From Candidatus Parvarchaeota archaeon (GTDB taxonomy: Archaea; Nanobdellota; Nanobdellia; Parvarchaeales; Parvarchaeaceae): a stretch of 42,667 nt of DNA. The notes under the pieces were generated by a model, which ran no database searches, was not told the origin of the DNA, and saw only the letters and a program-made list of their open reading frames with translations. The stretch is from contig JAMCRN010000031.1 of NCBI GenBank assembly GCA_023380585.1, positions 1-42,667 on the forward strand. Direction: 5' to 3'. Each line of letters opens with the position of its first letter. Position 1 is the stretch's first letter. This document shows, piece by piece, positions 7,571-14,870 of the stretch. Both the position numbers and the translations under genes were made by a program.

Positions 7571-10276
7571 TCAACGGTTTAGTTCGGATTTTAAAACGCT
7601 TGAGACCTGCCTGTATAGGACGTCGTTTTCGATTGGCTTGTCAAGAAGCTCCTTTACGAACAACTCGGGAGAGTCTACCAGAGAAAGAAAGTATTTGGCA
7701 TGGTTTTCGAAAGTGTTTACCTGGTCGGCTCTCGGCTGTGCGGCGTCGAGTTTCAAGCCGAGTTTCTTTGTATTTATGTTGCCTCTCAGACCTATGAAGC
7801 CTATAGCCACGGAGATGTCCTCTTCTTTTATGTTCTCGTCCATAGATAATGCCTTTTTGTAGACTGCCAGCTGTCTCCTGTGATCCCCAGCCCTGTTTAC
7901 GTTTCTATCTGTTTTATAGTCCAATATGACGTATTTACCGGAATCATATTTGAATATCGCGTCTATCTTGGATGTGAATGACATGTTCCCTTCATATCCT
8001 CGGACAAATCCCTTCAATGGTAGGTTTATCTGCTTTTCTGCGTATATTTGGGCTGCATTGAACTTGTGTTTTATTTCTTCTATTATGCTTCTTATGTTTC
8101 CTAAGTAGCTCATCTGCTCCTCTGATAATTCAGACTCTTCTAGGCTTCCATTGAACAGTTTTTCCGCTATAGTATGTATCTCTGACCCGAATTCCAGCGC
8201 ATATGTAGTCTTCTTCAGCTTCAAGATGTTGTTTTTAAGGAAATAAAACGGGTCCTTTATGCCTTCCACCAAAGAATAGGATAGGCTCCTTATGTTTTTG
8301 AAGTAGTCGAATATGAGGCTTTTAAGCCATATTTCCTCTTTTTCTAGTGCGGTTTTCGCTTCCTCGTACCTGCGGTTTACGAACAATGAGTAAGCTTCAT
8401 CGTACTTCTTTGAGATGGGTTCTGTTTCTATCTCTGAGAAGTCTACCTCCTTTGTGCTCCTTCCGGGTATATGGTAAGCCTCCTCCAAGTCGCTCTTAGT
8501 GACTATATACAACTTTTCTTTAGCGCGGGTAAAAGCTACGAAATCCACACGCAGGTACTCTTCTGCAAGTTCCTCTTTTATGTCTATGCCTTTCTGGCTC
8601 TTTATTATGGAATAAACCACGGTGTCTATGAAGCTGAATTTATCAGGGATCTTCTTTGGGACATAGATCACGTTATCGAATTCCAATCCCTTTGCTTTAT
8701 GCACCGTTGTCAAGACGAGCTGCTTTTCCTCCCCTATCACTTCATAATTGTCTTCAGTCGTGCTAAGATAATCAAAAAGGTCATCTCTAGTCGGGTTTTC
8801 AAATGTCATAAAGAATTCATCTACGTTCCTTAAAATAGCGGCAGCGGTTACATAGTAATCCTTACCTATCGATACCGATATCGGAAGTATGACTCTGTCG
8901 AATATGCTTTTTAGTCTCACTATACTGAAATCCCCTTCTCTTAATCCAAAAAAACTCGGAGCGCCGATGGCTATCTGATGCAGGTCCATCTTATTTTTAT
9001 AGTTCGCTTCCGAGATCCGGAAAGCCTCCCTTAGGGAAACGCCGGAAAAGGGAGTAAAAAGTGCGTTTATGACCATAGTCGTGTCGTCATAAAGCAGCCC
9101 GCGAAGGAACGACAATATACTTTCTTTGGCCTCATCAGATACCGAAGCGCTTATTGTCGTGGTATACTCCACGCCCTTGCTGTCTAAAAGGCGCGACAGG
9201 TGTAAAAGCTGGAAATTCGTACGCGTTATTATGGCGCAGCGTTTTCCGTCTGGTCCTAGCAGGCTCAGTGCCTTCTTTAAAGCGGCCTTGAAAGGGTCGT
9301 TCGACACGACCACGCCGACTTCACCTTTTATGTCCTTTTGGTTTCTTAACCCAGATAGTTCTTCTTCATATGATTTGTCTGAAGTATTTGAGAGAAAATA
9401 TTCCTTCGCATAGTCCAAGACCTCCTTTGAACTCCTGTAGTTCTTATCTTTCTTTGACTCTTCCATACCGGCCATCTTCCTAAGCCTGTTAAAATTGCGC
9501 AGGCTCCCACCCTGAAAACCGAATATCGCCTGCTTCCTATCGCCGACCATGAAAAGTTTGTCCCCAACCCCAACGGCTATGTCAGCTTCTAGCTCATTAA
9601 GGTCTTGCAATTCGTCCACGAGGACATATGAATAGTGCTTCCTGCTGCCGTCATATCTTTTTATGAACTCCAGTAGCATATCGTTGTAATCTATGCTGTT
9701 CTTTGGTTTAAGGTTCTCATAGTCTTCATATGCCTTGACAAAATACTCCAAAAAAGCGAGGTTTTCTTCCAATGTGACGCTGCTTATCTTGTAGAGGAAG
9801 AAAGTCTTGATTAGCTCTTCTTTGACTTTCTTTATGTCTATGTCTTTAGGCAGGATGCCGAAACTCTTCAAGTACCTTATGGCGTTTTCCGATTTCGGGA
9901 CTATCTCGGATATTATGTACTCCTTACTGTAATTTAGAGCCTTGTTCCTTTGGAAGCTTTTGAATATCGAGAACCTTATCGCGTTATTGTTTATGACATT
10001 GTAGTTTTCTCCCAGAGAGAGGAGATAATCGTACGTAAAACTATGGAAAGTGTGTATGCTCAGTTTGTACGGCTTAACGTCGGATAGCCCGCTTTCCCGT
10101 ATCTTCGCTTCTATTCTGTCCCTCATCTCGGCTGCGGCTTTATTCGTGAACGTTATGCAGAGTATTTTCTCTTCAGACACCCCGCTTTTTAGTAGATCGA
10201 CGACTTTATCAGCTATTGCGGCCGTCTTGCCCGTCCCCGGATTCGCCACTACTATAACTCCTTCTTTTTGCTCCAT
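7571..10276 (-). CDS. UvrD/RecB-like superfamily 1 helicase with C-terminal PD-(D/E)XK nuclease
   Basis: DNA helicase-nuclease of 901 residues. The motor motifs occur in order: Walker A GTGKT at 14-18, CITFTNKAAAEM (Ia), VLVDELQDLN (II), FMVGDRKQAIFGFQGG (III), NYRSS (IV), TVHKAKGLEFDNVIYVP (V) and VAFTRAKEKLYI (VI). The C-terminus has a RecB/AddA-type nuclease: an early FGSEIHTIAE segment, then DAIFKYDSGKYVILDYKT with the catalytic D...DxK, and QLAVYKKAL. It likely processes double-strand breaks or excess DNA. It is shorter than AddA or RecB (about 1,200), and no AddB or RecC-like partner is in the window. The Walker A motif begins only 13 residues after the ATG, so the normal Q-motif region is absent or compressed. 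A TATATAC box about 22 bases upstream supports this start. Confidence 0.93.
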   Translation of the reverse strand: MEQKEGVIVVANPGTGKTAAIADKVVDLLKSGVSEEKILCITFTNKAAAEMRDRIEAKIRESGLSDVKPYKLSIHTFHSFTYDYLLSLGENYNVINNNAIRFSIFKSFQRNKALNYSKEYIISEIVPKSENAIRYLKSFGILPKDIDIKKVKEELIKTFFLYKISSVTLEENLAFLEYFVKAYEDYENLKPKNSIDYNDMLLEFIKRYDGSRKHYSYVLVDELQDLNELEADIAVGVGDKLFMVGDRKQAIFGFQGGSLRNFNRLRKMAGMEESKKDKNYRSSKEVLDYAKEYFLSNTSDKSYEEELSGLRNQKDIKGEVGVVVSNDPFKAALKKALSLLGPDGKRCAIITRTNFQLLHLSRLLDSKGVEYTTTISASVSDEAKESILSFLRGLLYDDTTMVINALFTPFSGVSLREAFRISEANYKNKMDLHQIAIGAPSFFGLREGDFSIVRLKSIFDRVILPISVSIGKDYYVTAAAILRNVDEFFMTFENPTRDDLFDYLSTTEDNYEVIGEEKQLVLTTVHKAKGLEFDNVIYVPKKIPDKFSFIDTVVYSIIKSQKGIDIKEELAEEYLRVDFVAFTRAKEKLYIVTKSDLEEAYHIPGRSTKEVDFSEIETEPISKKYDEAYSLFVNRRYEEAKTALEKEEIWLKSLIFDYFKNIRSLSYSLVEGIKDPFYFLKNNILKLKKTTYALEFGSEIHTIAEKLFNGSLEESELSEEQMSYLGNIRSIIEEIKHKFNAAQIYAEKQINLPLKGFVRGYEGNMSFTSKIDAIFKYDSGKYVILDYKTDRNVNRAGDHRRQLAVYKKALSMDENIKEEDISVAIGFIGLRGNINTKKLGLKLDAAQPRADQVNTFENHAKYFLSLVDSPELFVKELLDKPIENDVLYRQVSSVLKSELNR

Positions 10277-10292
10277 GTTCAGCGCCGATTCA

Positions 10293-10302
10293 TTCTATAT
10301 AC
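10293..10302 (-). promoter_or_regulatory. TATA box of the helicase-nuclease gene
   Basis: GTATATAGAA on the minus strand is centred about 22 bases upstream of the ATG at 10276. It lies upstream of an in-frame TAG, so the short N-terminus of the helicase is genuine unless a non-standard start codon is used. Confidence 0.5.
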
Positions 10303-10404
10303 ACAGTATCATAAACGTAATAAGAGTCCCACTGGTTTATTAGCATTTTTAGGTCTAATGTCGTTTGCGGCGACACAGCATAGATAATGATTAAATGCTA
10401 AATG

Positions 10405-10418
10405 TTAAATATTATAAG
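10405..10418 (+). promoter_or_regulatory. TATA box of the malate dehydrogenase gene
   Basis: TTAAATATTATAAG lies about 20-25 bases upstream of the ATG at 10433. The rest of the divergent 156-base space from 10277 holds only AT-rich near-repeats (TTAAATG, CTAAATG, TTAAATA) next to this box. Confidence 0.5.
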
Positions 10419-10432
10419 GCATACTTAATCTC

Positions 10433-11350
10433 ATGAGTAGGATAGCATTTGTCGGCGCAGGCAGAATAGGCCAAACCATAATATACTCTACACTTATGTC
10501 GGGCGTGGCCTCCGAGGCGACTATATTCGACATCGTGCCGAACCTGCCACAAAGGTTCAAGGATGAACTGATGCACGCCCTAGCAGCGAGCGGTATAAAC
10601 ACGAAGATAAACGCAACGAACTCGGTAGAAGACATAAAAGACGCAGACGTGGTCCTTATAAGTGCAGGAAAGCCTAGAAAGGCCGACCAGAGCCGCACAG
10701 ACGTGTTCAAAGACAACGCAAAGATAATGATGGACTTCGCCAAGACGCTCCCTAAAAACAACCAGAACGCTCTTTTCATAATGGTAACGAATCCAGTAGA
10801 TCAAATGGCATCCGTCTTCATGAAGTATTCTGGCAAATTTACGATAAGCTCCGGCGCTCAGGTCGAGAACACAAGGCTAAGGTCATTCATAGCGGACAGA
10901 CTTGGAGTACCTGTAAACTCAGTAGACGGGTTGACTGGTGGCGAACATGGAGAAGGATTATCTATATTTTGGGATACAGTAAAGGTTAACGGCCGGCCAT
11001 TCGATGAGGTTTCAAAGGGAGTGCTTTCTAGAGAAGATGTGACCAAGTATGTGAAAGGAATAGCAGCGCAGATAATAGGGGTAATGGGCGGTACGTCATG
11101 GGGTCCTGCTACGTCTATGAGGGACATTATAGTGTCGTTTTGCAAAGACCAAAAGAGAGTGATGAGCATATCCATGCCTTTGAAATACAAAGATGAAGTG
11201 ATCCATATGAGCAGACCTACGGTTGTAGGGAACCCTATAGGTCCGACCATTGAAAAATCTCTTTCCGAAGAAGACCAGGGGCTTTTAAACGCCTCGGCCG
11301 AAAAAATGTACAATGAATACAAAGAGCTGCTAAAGACTCTTTCAGCCTAG
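10433..11350 (+). CDS. mdh: Malate dehydrogenase (LDH/MDH superfamily)
   Basis: NAD-type 2-hydroxyacid dehydrogenase of 305 residues interconverting malate and oxaloacetate. The Rossmann loop GAGRIG is at 8-13, with an Asp after strand 2 (FDI, 33) that favours NAD(H). Arg82 in SAGKPRK occupies the position that is Gln in lactate dehydrogenases, so malate is the better call; Arg88, Asn120, Arg148 and His172 (GGEHGE) are the other expected active-site residues. Odd feature: the Asp that pairs with the catalytic His in the family (LDSxRF) is Glu145 here (VENTRL). The coding end overlaps the convergent oxidoreductase gene by 9 bases. A TATA-like box upstream supports the start. Confidence 0.9.
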   Translation: MSRIAFVGAGRIGQTIIYSTLMSGVASEATIFDIVPNLPQRFKDELMHALAASGINTKINATNSVEDIKDADVVLISAGKPRKADQSRTDVFKDNAKIMMDFAKTLPKNNQNALFIMVTNPVDQMASVFMKYSGKFTISSGAQVENTRLRSFIADRLGVPVNSVDGLTGGEHGEGLSIFWDTVKVNGRPFDEVSKGVLSREDVTKYVKGIAAQIIGVMGGTSWGPATSMRDIIVSFCKDQKRVMSISMPLKYKDEVIHMSRPTVVGNPIGPTIEKSLSEEDQGLLNASAEKMYNEYKELLKTLSA

Positions 11351-12337
11351 TTTCAGATTTGTACTGTGTTCTCCGAATACTGAAGAGGCCGGGTTTAGGT
11401 ACCTCTTGATGTTGTTTACTGCCATGTAGGCATCTGAGAAGCATACTGCTAAAAGCCCCATCTTTGGTCTCGAAGAAAAGACCGCACAGTCACCGGCTGC
11501 GTAAATTCCCGGGACATTTGTGGACATGTTCTCGTCCACTTTTATCTTTTTGTTCACAAGCTCTATGTCCAGCGATTTGAGACTATATGGTTCTGTTTTG
11601 TGGCCTATCGCCACTATCACAGCGTCAACCGCTAGATTTTTTACTTCTCCAGTCTTTACACCGGCTATCTTTAAGGAGGATACCTTGCTGCCATCGCCTA
11701 TTATCTCCTTTACTTCAAAGCTCGTCAGTATCTCTGCCTTGCCCGTCTTTAATAGGTCGTTTACCGACCTCTCCATCGCCTTTACGTTCTGCATATACTC
11801 TACTATGTAGATCTTTTTGCATGAGCCTATTATCTGATTTGCCCAATCGAAACCTGCGTCTCCTCCGCCAATTACTGCCACCGTCTTTCCAGAGAAGGCC
11901 TCTCTATCAATCACTGAATAATAGACTCCTTTTTCCTCGTATATGTCTTCTCCCGGCACGTTTATTTTCGTTGGCCTTAAAGAGCCTATGCCAGTGCATA
12001 TAAGCACCGCTTTGGACTTGTATTTGCTCTCTCCGTTTACTTCTATTAAAAAGTTTTCCCCGTCTTTACGCACATCGGTCACTTTTGAATTCAGGGTTAT
12101 CTCCGCCCCAAAGAGTTTGGCTTGAGTTATGAGCGCTTTGGACAGGTCCATGCCCTTTATCGAAGGTATGCCGGGGACATCCAAAACGTCTTTTACGGGG
12201 TAGAATTTAAGTATCTGTCCGCTGGCCTCGCTTAATGCCTCCAATGTTACGCTCTTTATGTCCCTCAGACCAGCACAGAACGTGGAAAAAAGTCCCGTTG
12301 GACCGCCGCCTATTATTGCTAATTCATATTCTTCCAT
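11342..12337 (-). CDS. Thioredoxin-reductase-like ferredoxin:NAD(P)+ oxidoreductase (YumC type)
   Basis: Flavoprotein of 331 residues with the two-dinucleotide-fold layout of thioredoxin reductases: FAD motif GGGPTG at 10-15, NAD(P) motif VIGGGDAGFDW near 155-165, and the C-terminal FAD motif GIYAAGDCA. The redox CxxC of true thioredoxin reductase is absent after the NAD(P) domain; the equivalent region has GGGDAGFDWANQI. The tail ends with EHSTNLKL, resembling the C-terminal extension stacking on the flavin in YumC-type ferredoxin-NADP reductases. This makes a ferredoxin or similar electron carrier the likely partner instead of thioredoxin. Its promoter box GTTAAATAAA lies about 26 bases before the ATG. 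Confidence 0.87.
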   Translation of the reverse strand: MEEYELAIIGGGPTGLFSTFCAGLRDIKSVTLEALSEASGQILKFYPVKDVLDVPGIPSIKGMDLSKALITQAKLFGAEITLNSKVTDVRKDGENFLIEVNGESKYKSKAVLICTGIGSLRPTKINVPGEDIYEEKGVYYSVIDREAFSGKTVAVIGGGDAGFDWANQIIGSCKKIYIVEYMQNVKAMERSVNDLLKTGKAEILTSFEVKEIIGDGSKVSSLKIAGVKTGEVKNLAVDAVIVAIGHKTEPYSLKSLDIELVNKKIKVDENMSTNVPGIYAAGDCAVFSSRPKMGLLAVCFSDAYMAVNNIKRYLNPASSVFGEHSTNLKLG

Positions 12338-12357
12338 CCATGAATTAGAAACGCCTC

Positions 12358-12369
12358 GTTTATTTAACG
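12358..12369 (-). promoter_or_regulatory. TATA box of the flavoprotein gene
   Basis: CGTTAAATAAAC on the minus strand is centred about 26 bases upstream of the ATG at 12337. It overlaps the stop codon of the possible 48-residue gene upstream. Confidence 0.5.
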
Positions 12370-12510
12370 ATTTTCGTTTGCTGTGTCCTGTCTTAGTTTA
12401 AGTTTATTGAGCATGCCTTTCCCTAAATATTTCCTAGCTCCTTCTAAAGCCGCATATTCGGAGACGGATTCGAAGAGGGACTGGGATAGCCGGCGAGATT
12501 CCACTAACAC
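12364..12510 (-). CDS. Possible small basic helical protein, 48 residues
   Basis: A short open frame with a GTG start (another GTG two codons later) in an otherwise gene-free 221-base gap. The product is basic and mostly helical, including SVSEYAALEGARKYLGKG and a Lys/Arg-rich C-terminal half, which reads like real protein sequence more than chance. An AT-rich TTTTTTATCC box lies about 29 bases before the GTG, as for leaderless genes here. No family is recognised. It is in the same orientation as the flavoprotein gene 26 bases downstream. It could instead be the remnant of a longer gene, since no Shine-Dalgarno or ATG is present. Confidence 0.4.
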   Translation of the reverse strand: MLVESRRLSQSLFESVSEYAALEGARKYLGKGMLNKLKLRQDTANENR

Positions 12511-12558
12511 TGCCAGAACTCAAACAAGATTTTAGGATAAAAAATTTTAAAGTCCTGA

Positions 12559-12987
12559 TTATTTTGCCGCAATCGAATGTTTTATTTCAGATATGATATC
12601 TTTTTCATCCAGGTTTTCTGTGGCGATTTTAAAAACTTCTTCATCGAATTGCGCGCTCTTGTATTCATATATAAGTTTATTCCTCATGTCTCGGAGCTCC
12701 CTCACCTTCTTGTTTATCTTTTCTTTGAAAATTTCTGAAAATGCAGCTATCAGCGAAATATCTTCCCCTACGACTTTCATATTTAACTCTTTGTAAAGAA
12801 TAGCAAGTATGTCTATTTCCGTATCACTTATCAATTGAAGCCTTCTTTCAACTGTGCTTTTGATAAGAATATCGCTTTTTTTGTACTCTTCAACAGTTTT
12901 TGGAAGAACATGGGAGAGTTCTTTTGAGAATCTTTCTAAATCCAGGCACTTTTCCAATATCCTGTTTTTCACTGTTTCATTGTTCAT
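12559..12987 (-). CDS. HepT-like (HEPN, DUF86) toxin of a MntA-HepT pair
   Basis: Helical protein of 142 residues belonging to the HepT/DUF86 branch of HEPN ribonucleases, which cleave RNA until silenced by a MNT-family antitoxin. The signature region near the C-terminus reads RNKLIYEY at 102-109. The family motif is R-x4-H-x-Y; here the His position is Tyr107 and the modified Tyr is Tyr109, so the ribonuclease His is missing (codon TAT checked in the DNA). It overlaps the upstream nucleotidyltransferase gene by four bases (ATGA), the standard coupling of these modules. It may be an inactive or altered toxin. Confidence 0.82.
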   Translation of the reverse strand: MNNETVKNRILEKCLDLERFSKELSHVLPKTVEEYKKSDILIKSTVERRLQLISDTEIDILAILYKELNMKVVGEDISLIAAFSEIFKEKINKKVRELRDMRNKLIYEYKSAQFDEEVFKIATENLDEKDIISEIKHSIAAK

Positions 12988-13496
12988 ACAGTCTTTAACG
13001 CTTCCCGCAGTATATGTCTCGAATCTGCTGATTTCTTTATTAGATCAATCGTATAATCATGTAAAGAAGGGTCGTTGGTTGAGTACACGACGATAGCATC
13101 ATTAAAAATACTGCTTTGAACGTCAGCCGGAAGGGAATTTATTATAGAAAAATCCAAGTATTTCTCTCCACCAACAAATTCGGCATAGTCAGAATAAACC
13201 TGTACAGAATCCGCCAGGTCGTACAGCAATAGACCGACATCGACATCGCGGAAATCGGCCTCTTTTCTGGCATAGCTACCAAATAATATGACTGATAGGA
13301 CTCTGTCGTCGTTTTTTGCTTTTTCGACGACTTTTGAAATCAGAGACTCTATTGATGATATTGTAGTAGTCCATCTGATCAAAGCTTCTTCTGCTGCTTT
13401 GCTTATTGCTCCCCTGCCGTAACCAAATCTCTTCATAGCATTGGCTCTAAACGGTTCGTCTACCCTTTTCGTTGAGTATATTTTTATTTGAGACAT
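12984..13496 (-). CDS. MNT-domain nucleotidyltransferase antitoxin with N-terminal ribbon-helix-helix-like segment
   Basis: Protein of 170 residues. Residues 1-44 (with KRFGYGRGAISKAAEEA) resemble the RHH-like DNA-binding segments seen at the start of many archaeal regulators. Residues 60-165 form a minimal nucleotidyltransferase: GSYARKEA from 73, catalytic DVD at 84-86 and a third Asp at 115 (YLDFSI). MntA-type enzymes AMPylate the Tyr of HepT and so neutralise it. It is the first gene of the pair and is probably autoregulatory, because a palindromic AACTATAGTT lies between its TATA box and ATG. The RHH assignment is from pattern only and less certain than the MNT domain. Confidence 0.85.
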   Translation of the reverse strand: MSQIKIYSTKRVDEPFRANAMKRFGYGRGAISKAAEEALIRWTTTISSIESLISKVVEKAKNDDRVLSVILFGSYARKEADFRDVDVGLLLYDLADSVQVYSDYAEFVGGEKYLDFSIINSLPADVQSSIFNDAIVVYSTNDPSLHDYTIDLIKKSADSRHILREALKTV

Positions 13497-13501
13497 ATTG
13501 T

Positions 13502-13511
13502 AACTATAGTT
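13502..13511. promoter_or_regulatory. Candidate operator of the toxin-antitoxin operon
   Basis: AACTATAGTT is a perfect 10-base palindrome placed 5 bases before the ATG of the antitoxin gene, at the expected transcription start. RHH repressors commonly bind short palindromes in their own promoters. CTATAG-centred palindromes also occur inside genes here, so chance is possible. Confidence 0.35.
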
Positions 13512-13516
13512 CTTTT

Positions 13517-13527
13517 AGTATATACTT
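13517..13527 (-). promoter_or_regulatory. TATA box of the toxin-antitoxin operon
   Basis: AAGTATATACT, itself containing the palindrome AGTATATACT, is centred about 26 bases upstream of the ATG at 13496. Confidence 0.5.
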
Positions 13528-13596
13528 TAATTTATTGGCAGAGCAGAGTCATCTTATAGATAGTGGCAGAAGCAAACAAAAAAGACAATATAAAAT

Positions 13597-13606
13597 TATT
13601 TAAATC
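13597..13606 (+). promoter_or_regulatory. TATA box deciding the peroxiredoxin start
   Basis: TATTTAAATC-type sequence is centred about 27 bases before the ATG at 13628. With this spacing the in-frame TTG at 13613 would lie upstream of the transcript start. Confidence 0.5.
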
Positions 13607-13627
13607 CGCCCGTTGTCTAGTATAACA

Positions 13628-14083
13628 ATGAATATAAAAGAAAATGATGCGTTTCCCAGTTTTTCTCTGCCGGCTGACGACGGTTCCGTCGTAAGTCTTT
13701 CCAGCCTAAAAGGCAAGGTAACAGTGGTCTATTTTTACCCAAAGGATGATACTCCTGGTTGCACAACAGAGGCGTGTGGTTTCAGAGACAGTCTGAAAAA
13801 CCTGGATTCTTTGGGCGTGCCTGTTTATGGGATAAGCGTAGACAGCGTAGAATCCCATAAAAAATTCAAGGAAAAATATAAGATCAACTTCAGATTACTG
13901 AGCGATAGCCAAAAGAAGCTGGTGGAAAAGTTAGGTATAAAATCTATGACAGGCGTGGCTTCGCGCGTTACATTTATACTGGATGAAAACGGCAGGGTCC
14001 TGAAGATATATCCGAAAGTTTCTCCTGACCTTCATGCTTCTGAAGTGATAGAGTATCTCTCATCGCTTAAAAAAGACCATTAG
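13628..14083 (+). CDS. bcp: Peroxiredoxin, Bcp/PrxQ type
   Basis: Thiol peroxidase of 151 residues reducing hydrogen peroxide and organic hydroperoxides. The thioredoxin-fold active site reads YPKDDTPGCTTEACGFRD, with peroxidatic Cys45 and a second Cys50 five residues later, the spacing of the atypical two-cysteine PrxQ/Bcp subgroup. The downstream Arg in GVASRVTFILDENG is the conserved residue that activates the thiolate. The ATG at 13628 was preferred to an in-frame TTG at 13613 because of the TATA box position. Endonuclease III and exonuclease III genes follow within 3 kb, consistent with an oxidative-damage neighbourhood, though each has its own promoter. Confidence 0.93.
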   Translation: MNIKENDAFPSFSLPADDGSVVSLSSLKGKVTVVYFYPKDDTPGCTTEACGFRDSLKNLDSLGVPVYGISVDSVESHKKFKEKYKINFRLLSDSQKKLVEKLGIKSMTGVASRVTFILDENGRVLKIYPKVSPDLHASEVIEYLSSLKKDH

Positions 14084-14799
14084 GTCGGGAGATACGCGCA
14101 TTCCCCGGTCGGGAAAGGAGAGGGGTCATACATGGCAGTTTCATTCGGCGTTATAGAGAACGATTTGCTGGAACCGGATAATATGACTGCGACGTAGCCG
14201 GCGCAGCCAGAGCTTTGATTGAACCATACTGATATATTCTTACCATTTTCTAACAGGGGGTAAGGCTGCTGCTTGTAGACTCCTATCGCGCTAAGAAGCC
14301 AGTCTATTGCCGAATTTACAGGGTTTTGGTCGTTTACCCAGTTAACATATTGGGAATTGCTCATTACAATGAATTCGGTTGACACGTTTGAAAAGTATTG
14401 CATATGTATTTTGAAGGTGTCAGGTATGGACAGAAAAGAGTATAGACCTGATGGCACAGAAGTCTTTGCGGTCCAAATCGGCAAGATTATGTGGCCGTTT
14501 AAAGTGTAGAATGAGAAAGGCTCTACACTTAAATTCGATACAAGGAAAGTAGAATTGGCCGAGAAAGACCTGATTTCTCCTCCCGTCACTACCGTCTCAC
14601 TTTTGTATGGGACGCAATAAGAGTTCGTGGAATTTATTATCTCAATATATCCCGATCCGCATGCAGAATAACCGTACCCTTCTACTCCCGGCGTCTGGTT
14701 TACGACCATAGGTCTCTGTGAAGTAAAGACGACTGCAGTATAGACAAACACTAGCAGGAGCAGTAATAGAAATATCGACGTTACAGCGTATTTTCCCAT
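14080..14799 (-). CDS. Membrane-anchored surface protein, 239 residues
   Basis: Protein with one N-terminal hydrophobic segment (about residues 6-26, rich in Leu and Val) followed by an outward domain of about 210 residues with no recognised family. The outward part is rich in Ser, Asn, Tyr and Pro, carries several N-glycosylation sequons (NST, NVS, NLS, NQS) and at least four cysteines (SACGSG, SYCVPY, SGCAGY, GECAYL), so two disulfides are likely. The ATG at 14799 is preferred over an in-frame GTG at 14820, since a TATA-like TGTTTAAATC lies about 27 bases before the ATG. Its end overlaps the convergent peroxiredoxin gene by four bases. Confidence 0.75.
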   Translation of the reverse strand: MGKYAVTSIFLLLLLLVFVYTAVVFTSQRPMVVNQTPGVEGYGYSACGSGYIEIINSTNSYCVPYKSETVVTGGEIRSFSANSTFLVSNLSVEPFSFYTLNGHIILPIWTAKTSVPSGLYSFLSIPDTFKIHMQYFSNVSTEFIVMSNSQYVNWVNDQNPVNSAIDWLLSAIGVYKQQPYPLLENGKNISVWFNQSSGCAGYVAVILSGSSKSFSITPNETAMYDPSPFPTGECAYLPT

Positions 14800-14820
14800 G
14801 TAAACGGAAAGACGCCACAC

Positions 14821-14830
14821 GATTTAAACA
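14821..14830 (-). promoter_or_regulatory. TATA box of the anchored surface protein gene
   Basis: TGTTTAAATC on the minus strand is centred 27 bases upstream of the ATG at 14799. It is back to back with the endonuclease III promoter. Confidence 0.5.
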
Positions 14831-14837
14831 TTTTTAA

Positions 14838-14849
14838 AAGTTTATATGG
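14838..14849 (+). promoter_or_regulatory. TATA box of the endonuclease III gene
   Basis: AAGTTTATATGG is centred 27 bases upstream of the ATG at 14871 and fits a leaderless mRNA. Confidence 0.55.
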
Positions 14850-14870
14850 CTAAATGAATAAATTGCTCCT

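Noticed and set aside
8471-8833. 120-residue open frame opposite the helicase-nuclease
   Set aside because: It lies entirely antisense within strongly conserved helicase motifs and reads as a hydrophobic shadow frame; similar shadows occur opposite PolX, PrkA and the ABC permease.
13613-13627. TTG start for the peroxiredoxin adding five residues
   Set aside because: The TATA box spacing favours the ATG at 13628 and peroxiredoxins of this family start close to that point.
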